Part shown: positions 55,280 through 63,859 of the stretch, piece after piece
How the letters are laid out: the number at the start of each line of letters is the position of its first letter
Position numbering within the stretch: the first letter of the stretch is position 1
From: CAHJXF01 sp038254545
GTDB lineage: Bacteria; Pseudomonadota; Gammaproteobacteria; Burkholderiales; Burkholderiaceae_D
Length of the DNA: 64,000 nt
Direction of reading: 5' to 3'
Assembly (NCBI GenBank): GCA_038254545.1
Contig: JBBSGB010000002.1
Span: 97,255 to 161,254 of the forward strand
The notes under the pieces: model-generated
What the model was told of the DNA's origin: nothing
Seen by the model: the letters and a program-made list of their open reading frames with translations, nothing else
Databases searched by the model: none
Made by a program: the position numbers and the translations under genes

Positions 55280-55906
55280 ATGAAGACGATTCCTTCGCGC
55301 ATGGCCCGTCGTTTGGCGGCCGGCGCTTTCGCCGCGTCGAGTTGCATGGCGCTGGTGAGTATCTCCCATGCGCAGACCACCAACGCGCCTTCCGCTTCCC
55401 GTTCCGACATGCGCGCCCCGATGCAGTCCGACGCGGCCAGGGATCCCGGCATGCGAGGCGAGCACGGCATGCATGGCATGCATCAAATGCACATGATGCG
55501 TGAGCTCGGACGGCTGAAGACCTCGCTGCGGCTCACGCCCGAACAGGCGGCGCTGTGGGATCGCGCCGAACAACAGATGAAGCCGCCTGCGGATATGCGC
55601 GAGCAGATGAAGACGAGGCACGAGCGCATGACGGCCATGCTCGACGATCCGAACTTCGACCCACGCAAACTCGCGAGCGAAATGGACAGCGTGCAAAGCG
55701 AGCACATGGCCAGACGCAAGAGCATGCGCGAAGCCTGGTTCGCGGTGTACGACAAGCTCAATCCGGTGCAGCGCGGACAGGTACGTGAGTTCCTTCGCTC
55801 GCGCATGTCGCGTGGCGAGCACATGCGCGGTCGCATGGGCTGGATGCATCACGGCACGGATAACCATCAGGAAAGAAATGCACCCGCCGCGCCAGCCCCA
55901 CGCTGA
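55280..55906 (+). CDS. Spy/CpxP-like periplasmic protein, Met/His-rich
   Basis: 208 residues with a signal peptide (RRLAAGAFAASSCMALVSIS, cleaved near AQT). Residues 60-75 are Met/His-rich (MRGEHGMHGMHQMHMMRELG). Two Spy-type LTxxQ motifs follow: SLRLTPEQAALWDRAEQQMK and KLNPVQRGQVREFLRSRMS, with a long helical middle rich in charged residues. The fold is that of Spy/CpxP chaperones and of CnrX/ZraP-like metal sensors. It is divergently transcribed from the OmpR/EnvZ-like pair, exactly like cpxP and cpxRA in E. coli. A GGAG site precedes the ATG. Metal binding is suggested by the Met/His cluster but not proven. Confidence 0.82.
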   Translation: MKTIPSRMARRLAAGAFAASSCMALVSISHAQTTNAPSASRSDMRAPMQSDAARDPGMRGEHGMHGMHQMHMMRELGRLKTSLRLTPEQAALWDRAEQQMKPPADMREQMKTRHERMTAMLDDPNFDPRKLASEMDSVQSEHMARRKSMREAWFAVYDKLNPVQRGQVREFLRSRMSRGEHMRGRMGWMHHGTDNHQERNAPAAPAPR

Positions 55907-55984
55907 TCGAAAAATGCGATCAGATCCGTGACGAAAGACGGGTGCGTGACAGTGCGCGCGCCCGTCTTCAACGTCGCTCGCTTG

Positions 55985-57097
55985 CTACAGCCATTCGAGC
56001 AACGACAGCCCGACCCCGATCGAGTTCTGCCTGTGGTTGTAGTCGATCAGGCTCTCGCCATAGCCGCTGAAGAGCTGGACATGCCCCTTCAGATAACCCT
56101 GGATCGGAAACGCCCAATCGACCGCTATCGATCCACGTGACCGATCGCCGCCGCGCAATGTATGGCGCAGGGTGACCGCGATCTGCTGATTGTTGAGCTT
56201 GCGGATCACGACCAGTTCGCCGCGTCCGACATAGTCGAGGATGTCGGCGTTGTCATCCTTGTCGGCCTTCTCGCGCACGCGCAACCACGGCCGCACGAGA
56301 TAGGTCCAGTCGCCGGAGTCCAGGCCGATCGTCCCGATCACGCGGTTCCAGCTGCGCGACTGCGGAAGGTCGCGCCCGTTCGACTGGTGGGTGAGCGACA
56401 CTCCGGCCAATCGTCCGTTCAGGCCGAACAGCGAATAATGCGTCGGCACGGTGTACATCAACTCGGGTTCGTAAGTGGTCTCGCGAAAGGGTCGCGAAGT
56501 CTCGTGGTTATAGACCTGCCATCGCGAGCTTTGCGTGTATCCGAACCAGAGGCTGCCGCCGTCGATCGCCAGGTTGTCGAGCAGTTTCGCCTTCAGGCTG
56601 ATCTGATACTTGGCTTCGAGATGATCGATAGGACCGCGCAGTGTCGCGTGGTTGGCTGGATTGGGGCTGGTCGGATTGCTGTTCGGACTCGTCGAGTAGA
56701 AGGCCGGCAGAATGTAGACCGGCTTGTAGGGGCGCAGCGAAAACAACGGGGGCTTGGGCCCGTCGTCGAGATCCCAGCGCTCAGCGAGCGTCGATGCGCG
56801 CGTGCCGAAGGCGGTCGTGTCGCGTTCCTGGCTGGCGACGAGGCCGATACCCGACACGTCGTTCTTCACGTCCTTGACGACCGATGGCATCTGTTTGTCG
56901 GCGGCGGTGACTGCGCGTCCGCTCACGCTGTCGTAGCACGCAAGCCGCTTGGCATCGTCTTCGAGCGGCTTGCAATCCTCGAGGCCGATGGCATGTGCAG
57001 CCTCTGACCAGGCCGCCGAGATGACCACTGCAGAAGTCGCCGTCATGAGGCTTGTGCGAAACCGTTTGTGAATGGGAAGACGAGTGCGACGATGCAT
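55985..57097 (-). CDS. pldA: outer membrane phospholipase A1
   Basis: 370-residue outer-membrane beta-barrel phospholipase (OMPLA). Signal peptide near the start (TSLMTATSAVVISAAWSEAA). Catalytic residues: LTHQSNGRDLPQSRSWNRVI contains the His, Ser two later and Asn fourteen after the His, as in E. coli OMPLA (His142, Ser144, Asn156). The C-terminal barrel ends FSGYGESLIDYNHRQNSIGV, as expected. An N-terminal region (about 45-115) before the barrel is longer than in E. coli. ATG at 57097 is preferred for the AGGAG site just before it. It hydrolyses phospholipids displaced into the outer leaflet under envelope damage. Confidence 0.93.
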   Translation of the reverse strand: MHRRTRLPIHKRFRTSLMTATSAVVISAAWSEAAHAIGLEDCKPLEDDAKRLACYDSVSGRAVTAADKQMPSVVKDVKNDVSGIGLVASQERDTTAFGTRASTLAERWDLDDGPKPPLFSLRPYKPVYILPAFYSTSPNSNPTSPNPANHATLRGPIDHLEAKYQISLKAKLLDNLAIDGGSLWFGYTQSSRWQVYNHETSRPFRETTYEPELMYTVPTHYSLFGLNGRLAGVSLTHQSNGRDLPQSRSWNRVIGTIGLDSGDWTYLVRPWLRVREKADKDDNADILDYVGRGELVVIRKLNNQQIAVTLRHTLRGGDRSRGSIAVDWAFPIQGYLKGHVQLFSGYGESLIDYNHRQNSIGVGLSLLEWL

Positions 57098-57165
57098 CGG
57101 AGCTCCTGATTGGCCTGAATGGATGTGTTGAATTGAGCGAAACACCGAAGCTCCTTGCGCGAGAC

Positions 57166-57813
57166 GTGCATTCGACGATCGTGGTGCGCCGTCTCGGCGT
57201 GCGGCCCTACCCAACGACTCGCGCAGCAATGGTTGAGTTCACGCGTGCGCGCGATGAACCGACGCCCGACGAGATATGGCTGCTCGAACACGAGCCTGTC
57301 TATACGCTCGGGCAAGCGGGACGCATCGTACATCTGCATGGCGAGGTCGACATACCGGTCGTCCACACCGAGCGCGGCGGGCAGATCACCTATCACGGGC
57401 CGGGGCAGTTGATTGCCTACGTGCTGGTCGACCTGCGCCGGCGCGGCATCAAGGTCCGCGAGTTCGTCGCGCTTCTCGAGCAGAGCGTGATCGGCGTGCT
57501 CGCCGGCTATAATCTCGCAGGTCGCGTAAAGCCGGGCGCGCCGGGTGTTTACGCAATGCACGAGGGTGAGTTGCACAAGGTCGCGGCGCTCGGATTGAAG
57601 ATCGTCAACGGCAGAAGCTTCCACGGTTTGAGCCTGAATGTCGCGATGGATCTGGTGCCCTATGACCACATCGACGCGTGCGGTTTTCCTGGCTTGAAGA
57701 GTATCGACATGGCGGGCCTCGGCGCATTCTCGACTACCGCCGCATCGGTCGAGTCGGTCGGCGACCGCGTTGCTGTCGCATTGATCGCCGCGCTAGAAAG
57801 CACCCATGGATAG
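57166..57813 (+). CDS. lipB: octanoyltransferase LipB
   Basis: 215 residues. Moves octanoyl from acyl carrier protein to lipoyl domains of the pyruvate and 2-oxoglutarate dehydrogenases. Motifs: IWLLEHEPVYTLGQAG, RGGQITYHGPGQLIAYVLVD, KVAALGLKIVNGRSFHGLSL with the conserved Lys, and DHIDACGFPGLKSIDM with the catalytic Cys. Several start codons are possible (TTG 57133, GTG 57166); the latter is used. It is divergent from pldA (57097) and overlaps lipA by 8 bp, so these two are translationally coupled. Confidence 0.92.
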   Translation: MHSTIVVRRLGVRPYPTTRAAMVEFTRARDEPTPDEIWLLEHEPVYTLGQAGRIVHLHGEVDIPVVHTERGGQITYHGPGQLIAYVLVDLRRRGIKVREFVALLEQSVIGVLAGYNLAGRVKPGAPGVYAMHEGELHKVAALGLKIVNGRSFHGLSLNVAMDLVPYDHIDACGFPGLKSIDMAGLGAFSTTAASVESVGDRVAVALIAALESTHG

Positions 57814-58786
57814 TTACGATCCGAGCATCAAGCAGAAAGCGCGCGAGAAGACCCAGCGCGCGTACGGCCGCATCCCGATCGTCGTCGAGCCGATGGAGCG
57901 GCTGAAGAAACCGGAATGGATACGGGTGCGCGCCGGCGGCGCGGCATCGACGCGACGCTACAACGAGATCAAGCAGATCCTGCGCGAGCACCAGTTGCAT
58001 ACGGTGTGCGAAGAGGCGAGCTGTCCCAACATCGGCGAGTGCTTCGGCAAGGGCACCGCGACCTTCATGATCATGGGCGACAAGTGCACGCGCCGTTGCC
58101 CGTTCTGCGACGTAGGCCACGGCCGTCCCGACCCGCTCGATGCCAGCGAACCCGAGAATCTCGCGAAGACCATCGCGGCCTTGCGCCTGTCCTATGTCGT
58201 GATCACGAGCGTCGATCGCGACGACTTGCGTGATGGAGGCGCGCAGCACTTCGTCGATTGCATACGCAAGACGCGCGAGCTGTCACCGACGACAAAGATC
58301 GAGATTCTCACGCCCGATTTTCGCGGACGCATGGATCGCGCGCTCGAGATCCTCACCACCGCGCCGCCCGACGTGATGAACCATAACCTCGAGACGGTGC
58401 CGCGCCTGTATCGCGAGGCGCGTCCGGGGTCGGACTACGCGTGGTCGCTCAATCTCCTGAAGCGCTTCAAGGCGGCGCACCCGGACATCCCGACCAAGAG
58501 TGGAATCATGGTCGGCTTGGGCGAGACGGACGACGAGATCCTTACGACCATGCACGACCTGCGCGCGCACGAGGTCGACATGCTGACGCTTGGCCAATAC
58601 CTGCAGCCATCGGAACACCACCTGCCGGTGCGTCGCTACGTGCATCCAGACACATTCGCGCACCTCGAGCGCGAAGCGAACGCAATGGGCTTCGCGCATG
58701 CTGCGGTAGGTGCGATGGTGCGCTCGTCGTATCACGCCGATCAGCAGGCGCACGACGCGGGCGTGGTGGGCGTCGCATACGCCTGA
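57806..58786 (+). CDS. lipA: lipoyl synthase LipA
   Basis: 326-residue radical-SAM enzyme that inserts two sulfurs into protein-bound octanoate. Auxiliary cluster Cys68, Cys73 and Cys79 (CEEASCPNIGEC) and radical-SAM Cys94, Cys98 and Cys101 (CTRRCPFC) are all present; the C-terminal RSSYHA motif supplies the Ser ligand of the auxiliary cluster. TKSGIMVGLGETDDEI is the usual signature. It overlaps lipB by 8 bp. Length and motif order are normal. Confidence 0.97.
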   Translation: MDSYDPSIKQKAREKTQRAYGRIPIVVEPMERLKKPEWIRVRAGGAASTRRYNEIKQILREHQLHTVCEEASCPNIGECFGKGTATFMIMGDKCTRRCPFCDVGHGRPDPLDASEPENLAKTIAALRLSYVVITSVDRDDLRDGGAQHFVDCIRKTRELSPTTKIEILTPDFRGRMDRALEILTTAPPDVMNHNLETVPRLYREARPGSDYAWSLNLLKRFKAAHPDIPTKSGIMVGLGETDDEILTTMHDLRAHEVDMLTLGQYLQPSEHHLPVRRYVHPDTFAHLEREANAMGFAHAAVGAMVRSSYHADQQAHDAGVVGVAYA

Positions 58787-58811
58787 TCGCTCGAGCCGTC
58801 ACACCCGAACG

Positions 58812-60575
58812 ATGTCTGGATTTGTCTCGCGAAACACTCGCGCGTGGCTTGCCGCCGTATGCATCGCCGTATTCACCTATGGCTGTGCGGCGCCCCGGCT
58901 TGCCCCATACGCAGAAAGCAATGCCGGGCCGCTCCGGGTCAAGCTCATCGCATTCAACGATTTCCACGGAAACCTCGAGTCGCCCGACGCGAGCATCCGC
59001 GCGCCGGAAGGCGGACTGACCGGAGACACGACCGGCCGCGACGTGGCTGTGCCGGCAGGAGGCGTCGCGCGATTCGCAACCCTCGTCAAGCAACTGCGTG
59101 CAGTCAATCCCAACCATGCAGTCGTGTCGTCGGGCGACATGGTGGGTGCTTCACCGCTGGTGTCCGCGCTGTTTCTCGACGAACCGACGATCGAAGCGAT
59201 GAACATGATCGGCGTGGATTTCAACAGCGTCGGCAATCATGAATTCGATCGTGGCGTGTCCGAGCTCAGGCGCAAGCAGACCGGCGGCTGCGAGCGTTTC
59301 GTCGATGCGCTGGAACCCTGCCGCGCGGGTCACCGCTTCGAAGGCGCGAAATTCCAGTACCTGGCGGCTAACGTGATCGACAAGGCGTCCGGTCAGCCGA
59401 TCTTCCCCGCGTACGGCATCAAGAGCTTCGAGGGAATCAGGATCGGCTTCATCGGCCTCACCCTGAAAGGTACAGACCAGATCGTCGATCCGGCCGGCAT
59501 TCGAGGCGTCGAGTTCAAGGATGAAGCGAGCACCATCAATGCTCGAGCCGCCGAGCTGCGATCGCTGGGCGTCAATGCCATCGTCGTGCTGATCCATGAA
59601 GGCGGACTTGCGAAGGGAAGGCTGAACGACCGCGCCTGTCCGGGACTCTCGGGCGACATCCTGCCGATTCTCGATCGGCTCGATCCCTCGATCGATGTCG
59701 TCGCTTCTGCGCACACGCACCAGCCCTATGTGTGTACCTATCGCAGCTTTCTGCTGACGAGCGCGGCATCGAATGGACGGCTCGTCACCGACATCGATCT
59801 GGACATCGATCGCAAGACCGGCCATGTGATCGGCAAGACAGCGATCAACCGCATCGTGACCAGCGAAGGCTATGGCGATGTGCCGGTTCGGGCGGCCTAT
59901 CCGCTGCTCGACAAGGACGCGGTGATCGCGAGTCATGTCGAACGATATGCGAGGGACGTCGCTCCTTTCGCCAACCGCAAGGTGGGTAGCGCGCAGGCGA
60001 CTCTGAGCAAGACCGACGATGCGGCAGGACAATCACCGCTGGGCGACATCATCGCCGACGCGAACCTTGCCGCGACGCGCGGCGCAGGCGCGCGCATTGC
60101 GTTGTTGAACCCGGGCAGCGTGCGCGCGCCGATCGAATACGTGGGCGATGGCACCGTGACTTACGGCGCGTTGTTCCGGGCGCAACCCTTCGGCAACAAT
60201 CTGGTGACGATGACGCTGACGGGCCAGCAGATCAAGGCGTTGCTCGAGCAGCAGTGGCTTCCCGCCCGCCAGCAGGCGCAGATGCTGCAGGTGTCGCGGG
60301 GCTTCGGCTACGCCTATGACCTGCGCAGGCCGATGGGCTCTCGCGTGCTTGCCGAGAGCATGCAACTCGACGGCCGGATGATTGTGCTTGCCGACCCTTA
60401 CCGCGTCACCGTCAACAGTTTCATGGCAAGTGGCGGGGACGGCTTCACGGTGCTGCTCGAAGGTCGCGACCGGACGACCGGCATCATCGACGTGGACGCG
60501 GCCGAGGCGTACTTCAAAACCTCTTCCCCACTGGCGCCGCCGCCATCGGGTCGCGTGACCGTGCCGCAGAATTGA
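58812..60575 (+). CDS. periplasmic 5'-nucleotidase / metallophosphoesterase, UshA-like
   Basis: 587 residues. N-terminal signal peptide, possibly lipoprotein-type but with a weak lipobox (VFTYGC). Metallophosphoesterase domain (about 35-345): LIAFNDFHGNLESPD, VVSSGDMVGASPLVSALFLD, FNSVGNHEFDRGVSELRRK with the NHE motif and VVASAHTHQPYVC with the HxH motif. The 5'-nucleotidase C-terminal domain (about 375-550) has PLGDIIADANLAATRGAG and NSFMASGGDGFTVLLEGRD. It hydrolyses extracellular nucleotides to nucleosides and phosphate in the periplasm. It follows lipA by 25 bp and could be read through from it. Confidence 0.9.
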   Translation: MSGFVSRNTRAWLAAVCIAVFTYGCAAPRLAPYAESNAGPLRVKLIAFNDFHGNLESPDASIRAPEGGLTGDTTGRDVAVPAGGVARFATLVKQLRAVNPNHAVVSSGDMVGASPLVSALFLDEPTIEAMNMIGVDFNSVGNHEFDRGVSELRRKQTGGCERFVDALEPCRAGHRFEGAKFQYLAANVIDKASGQPIFPAYGIKSFEGIRIGFIGLTLKGTDQIVDPAGIRGVEFKDEASTINARAAELRSLGVNAIVVLIHEGGLAKGRLNDRACPGLSGDILPILDRLDPSIDVVASAHTHQPYVCTYRSFLLTSAASNGRLVTDIDLDIDRKTGHVIGKTAINRIVTSEGYGDVPVRAAYPLLDKDAVIASHVERYARDVAPFANRKVGSAQATLSKTDDAAGQSPLGDIIADANLAATRGAGARIALLNPGSVRAPIEYVGDGTVTYGALFRAQPFGNNLVTMTLTGQQIKALLEQQWLPARQQAQMLQVSRGFGYAYDLRRPMGSRVLAESMQLDGRMIVLADPYRVTVNSFMASGGDGFTVLLEGRDRTTGIIDVDAAEAYFKTSSPLAPPPSGRVTVPQN

Positions 60576-60593
60576 TCGTAAAGGCGGCGGGAA

Positions 60594-61259
60594 TCAGGTT
60601 TCCGCAGCGGCAGGGCGCTTGAGCGCATTGCGCGCGATCAGCAGTTGACGCTTGACGGCAAAGTCGAACAGCGCGATCTGGCGCTGCACGCCTTCTTCGA
60701 TGGCGCTCGCAATGTCCCCGGGCTTCAACGTGAGATAGGCGTCGGCTTCGCCGTGGGCCTGTTGAATGTCCATGCCCGCTTTGCGCGCGATGCGCATCAT
60801 GGCGCGGTTCTCGCTCAGGCAATGCATGAACAGCATGCCGATCCCGAGGTTGCGTGCGTGCGCGGCCGCGCGCAGGAATAGCGCCGTTCCCAAGCCCTTG
60901 CCGCGGGCGTTGGCGCCTACAGATAGCCCGAATTCAGCGGCGCGCTGGACAGGCTCGCCATCTTCGGCACGGTCGGGAATCGGCGCGAAGTGCCCTGCCG
61001 CCGCGAGATCGAGCGTGTCGTCGAAGACGCCGAAAAGGGTGTCGGTGGCGAAATTGATCTGGGCGACGTATCTCTCAATGGAGCTGTCGGACAAGGGGCT
61101 GCCGAAGCGGAGGTACCGGTCCTGCTCGCCAAGAGATACCAGGTGCGCGAGATAAAGCGGCCGCTCACTTTCGCCTAGCTCTTTGATCGGCGTGGCTAAG
61201 GCTCTTGCAAGATCGAGTGGGGATGATTCGGGCAATGCGGTTTTCGGTGCGGAGTCCAT
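60594..61259 (-). CDS. GNAT-family N-acetyltransferase
   Basis: 221 residues. The GNAT core shows YLAHLVSLGEQDRYLRFGSP, AEFGLSVGANARGKGLGTAL with the acetyl-CoA-binding RGKGLG loop, then FLRAAAHARNLGIGMLFMHC and ENRAMMRIARKAGM. The substrate is unknown; this subgroup resembles uncharacterised betaproteobacterial GNATs. It converges on the 5'-nucleotidase gene with 18 bp between stops. Its start is about 84 bp from the end of rocD. Confidence 0.85.
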   Translation of the reverse strand: MDSAPKTALPESSPLDLARALATPIKELGESERPLYLAHLVSLGEQDRYLRFGSPLSDSSIERYVAQINFATDTLFGVFDDTLDLAAAGHFAPIPDRAEDGEPVQRAAEFGLSVGANARGKGLGTALFLRAAAHARNLGIGMLFMHCLSENRAMMRIARKAGMDIQQAHGEADAYLTLKPGDIASAIEEGVQRQIALFDFAVKRQLLIARNALKRPAAAET

Positions 61260-61342
61260 CTCTCATTATTGATTGCTGCACTGCAAAATTCAAGGCCAGT
61301 TTGGTTTTTCCGCCGTCGAGTGCTTGGCGTGGCCCTCGCCGA

Positions 61343-62578
61343 TCAGGCAGTGGTCAGTTCTCCGCCACGTGCCTCCACCTCGACTTCGAGGGCCTCGATC
61401 GCACCCACGATCTTCGCCAGCGCATCGTCAATTTGAGCGCTGGTAATCGTCAGCGGCGGCGCGAAGCGAACCACCGTTCCATGCGTGTCTTTCGATAGCA
61501 CGCCGAATTCCAGTAGCTTCTCGCAGACCGAGCGAGCCGACACTTTATCGGGCGCGAATTCAACGCCGATCAGCAACCCCTTGCCGCGCACGTCGCTGAT
61601 CAACGAACTGTCGATCGCGTGAAGTCTCTGTAGCAGATAGTCGCCCATCCGGGCGGCGTTTTCCGACAGGCGCTCGTCGATAAGAAGCTCGAGCGATGCG
61701 AGTCCGACCGCTGCTGCGAGGGGATTGCCGCCGAAGGTGCTGCCGTGGTCGCCCGGATTGAACACGTCCATCACTTCTTTGCGGGCGACAAACGCCGACA
61801 CCGCGAGGAGGCCGCCTCCCAGCGCCTTCCCGAGCGTGACGCCGTCGGGCCGCACGCCCTCGTGTTCACAGGCGAGAACGCGGCCTGTGCGGCCCAGGCC
61901 CGTCTGGACTTCGTCGCAGATCAGCAGCACCTTGTGGCGCTTGCAGATCTCGGCGCAAGCGGCCAGATAGCCGGCGGGCGGGACGATGATGCCGGCTTCC
62001 CCTTGCACCGGCTCGACGAGGAACGCGGCCGTATCGGGCGTGATCGCCTGTTCGAGTTCCGCAGCGTTGCCGAAACGAACATGCCGAAAGCCGGGAGCGA
62101 ACGGGCCGAAGCCGTCGCGATATTGTTCTTCGCTCGAGAAGCCGACGATGGTCGTCGTGCGCCCCGCGAAATTGCCGGCGCAGACGATGATTTCGGCGCG
62201 GTTTTCGGGAACGCCCTTGACCTTGTAGGCCCATTTCCGGGCGGCCTTTATGGCGGTTTCCACCGCCTCGGCGCCGGTGTTCATCGGGAGCGCGCGATCG
62301 AGCTTCGTGATTTCGCAAAGCTTGGCGAGAAACGGACCAAGGCGGTCGGTATGGAATGCACGTGACGTGACGGCCAGGCGGGACGCTTGCTCCACCAGAA
62401 CCGACACGAGTTCGGGGCGCGAATGCCCGAAGCTGACGGCCGAATAGGCGGACATCATGTCGATGTAGCGACGCCCCTTGACGTCCCAGAGGTAGATTCC
62501 CTCGCCGCGCGTCAACTCCACGGGCAATGGATGGTAGTTACGCGCTGAATGGAACTGATCGAGTTCGGTGGCTGTCAT
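61343..62578 (-). CDS. rocD: ornithine--oxo-acid transaminase
   Basis: 411-residue class III PLP transaminase converting ornithine and 2-oxoglutarate to glutamate semialdehyde and glutamate. SARNYHPLPVELTRGEGIYL is the usual start of ornithine aminotransferase. The PLP lysine is Lys251 (GVTLGKALGGGL), with LLICDEVQTGLGRTGR and GNPLAAAVGLASLELL. Start 62578 is preferred to the upstream in-frame Met at 62686 because family conservation begins there. It is divergent from an Lrp/AsnC-type regulator across a 127-bp, relatively AT-rich gap, so regulation by that protein is likely. Confidence 0.93.
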   Translation of the reverse strand: MTATELDQFHSARNYHPLPVELTRGEGIYLWDVKGRRYIDMMSAYSAVSFGHSRPELVSVLVEQASRLAVTSRAFHTDRLGPFLAKLCEITKLDRALPMNTGAEAVETAIKAARKWAYKVKGVPENRAEIIVCAGNFAGRTTTIVGFSSEEQYRDGFGPFAPGFRHVRFGNAAELEQAITPDTAAFLVEPVQGEAGIIVPPAGYLAACAEICKRHKVLLICDEVQTGLGRTGRVLACEHEGVRPDGVTLGKALGGGLLAVSAFVARKEVMDVFNPGDHGSTFGGNPLAAAVGLASLELLIDERLSENAARMGDYLLQRLHAIDSSLISDVRGKGLLIGVEFAPDKVSARSVCEKLLEFGVLSKDTHGTVVRFAPPLTITSAQIDDALAKIVGAIEALEVEVEARGGELTTA

Positions 62579-62705
62579 GGTGTCTCGCAGTCGGGGTTCC
62601 AAAGGGAAATAATATTCGACATCAGGCGAAAATGGCTTGCATAATAGGCAGGGATTCCGTGCGTAGGCGCATCGATATTTCTTCAAAAGTGGTTTATAAG
62701 AAACG
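62579..62705. promoter_or_regulatory. divergent promoter region between rocD and the Lrp-type gene
   Basis: Locally AT-rich stretches (AAATAATATTCGAC; GCATAATAGG; GGTTTATAAG) stand out against the high-GC surroundings, suiting promoters and Lrp-type sites in both directions. Individual -10/-35 pairs cannot be assigned with confidence. Confidence 0.45.
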
Positions 62706-63188
62706 ATGTTGCATTACGAACTAGACCAGGCTGATCGGCGCATTCTCGAACGACTGCAAACGGACGCACGAGCATCCAACGCCGAGTTATCCGAGGTCGC
62801 GCATCTGTCGGCACCGCAGTGTTTCCGACGCGTCAAGCGACTCGAGGAAACCGGCATCATCGAGCGCTACGTGGCGGTCCTCGCGCGAGAGCGCATGGGC
62901 TTTGGCGTCCTCGCTTTCGTCAGCGTGACCTTGGGAGGCGGGCGCACGCAAGACATCGAGAAGTTCAGAACGGTGATCGCGGAAATTCCCGAAATTCTCG
63001 AATGTCACGTGGTCACCGGCGAGGCCGACTTTCTCCTCAAGGTCGTGGCCGAGAATCTGCAGAATTTCTCGCGCTTTCTGCTTGAGCGATTGGTCGAAGA
63101 TTTCGACGCCGTCACGACCCGATCCGAGGTGTCCCTCGATCAGATCAAGAACACCACGGCGCTTCCCGTGAGGCGAACCACGCGCTGA
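62706..63188 (+). CDS. Lrp/AsnC-family transcriptional regulator
   Basis: 160 residues. N-terminal HTH (about 5-55): LDQADRRILERLQTDARASN, then AELSEVAHLSAPQCFRRVKR. The C-terminal RAM/ACT-like domain has GFGVLAFVSVTLGG, ILECHVVTGEADFLLKVVAE and TTRSEVSLDQIKNTTALPV. Such proteins bind amino acids and control their metabolism. The divergent neighbour is ornithine aminotransferase, so an ornithine, arginine or proline signal is plausible, but the ligand is not readable. Confidence 0.93.
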   Translation: MLHYELDQADRRILERLQTDARASNAELSEVAHLSAPQCFRRVKRLEETGIIERYVAVLARERMGFGVLAFVSVTLGGGRTQDIEKFRTVIAEIPEILECHVVTGEADFLLKVVAENLQNFSRFLLERLVEDFDAVTTRSEVSLDQIKNTTALPVRRTTR

Positions 63189-63234
63189 AGCGGCACGGAT
63201 GCGATGATGACCACGCGCCGGCGCCATCAGCACA

Positions 63235-63263
63235 TTGACAGAACGCGCGAAAGCCCCGATAAT
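63235..63263 (+). promoter_or_regulatory. strong sigma-70 promoter of the tRNA-tuf operon
   Basis: TTGACA (63235-63240), 17 bp, then GATAAT (63258-63263): a perfect -35 and five-of-six -10 at ideal spacing. tRNA-Tyr begins 15 bp after the -10. Suits a growth-rate-controlled stable RNA operon. Confidence 0.7.
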
Positions 63264-63277
63264 TAGCGGTTCCCTTT

Positions 63278-63363
63278 GGAGGGGTGCCCGAGTGGCTAAA
63301 GGGGGCAGACTGTAAATCTGTTGGCTTACGCCTACGTTGGTTCGAATCCAACCTCCTCCACCA
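63278..63363 (+). tRNA. tRNA-Tyr (GTA)
   Basis: 86 nt including the encoded CCA. Acceptor stem GGAGGGG pairs with CTCCTCC, with one G-U. Anticodon GTA in CTGTAAATC; a long class II variable arm (about TTGGCTTACGCCTACG) and the GTTCGAATCC T-arm are present. First of three tRNAs preceding tuf, the usual betaproteobacterial order. Confidence 0.96.
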
Positions 63364-63513
63364 GGTTTTCGATCTGACGGTGGACTGGGTTTCAGCTGTA
63401 GTTCGGATTGTCGTTCGGCGAGGCGTGGGTGCGATGCGAGAGGGATCCGTAGGCGGCCCTCAGGCGACCAGCAGAGCTATTGCCGGCAGGTTTGCGAGTT
63501 GTTCTGCAAAGTG

Positions 63514-63587
63514 CGGGTGTAGCTCAATGGTAGAGCAGAAGCCTTCCAAGCTTATGACGAGGGTTCGATTCCCTTCACCCGCTCCAT
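63514..63587 (+). tRNA. tRNA-Gly (TCC)
   Basis: 74 nt including CCA. Acceptor GCGGGTG pairs with CACCCGC. D-arm TAGCTCAATGGTAGAGC, anticodon loop CTTCCAA with TCC, and T-arm GGGTTCGATTCCC are visible. It follows tRNA-Tyr after 150 bp. Confidence 0.96.
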
Positions 63588-63667
63588 CAAATTTTTCAGT
63601 GGCTATTCAACTTGAGCATTGACGTACCTGCGCGACCTTTTGCGCGCTTTACCCCGCGTTTCACTCC

Positions 63668-63742
<75 letters not shown>

Positions 63743-63753
63743 CGAATCACGAA

Positions 63754-63783
63754 TTGCCGCTGTTCCGACCGCCGCATTACGAT
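63754..63783 (+). promoter_or_regulatory. possible weak promoter before tuf
   Basis: TTGCCG (63754-63759), 18 bp, TACGAT (63778-63783). Mediocre match; tuf may instead be read from the tRNA promoter. Confidence 0.3.
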
Positions 63784-63859
63784 CTTAGATTGAGAGCGCC
63801 ACCAACGGCGCGACCGCAATTCCGAATAACTTCCAACGCGCGACATCGCAGGAGCATCC

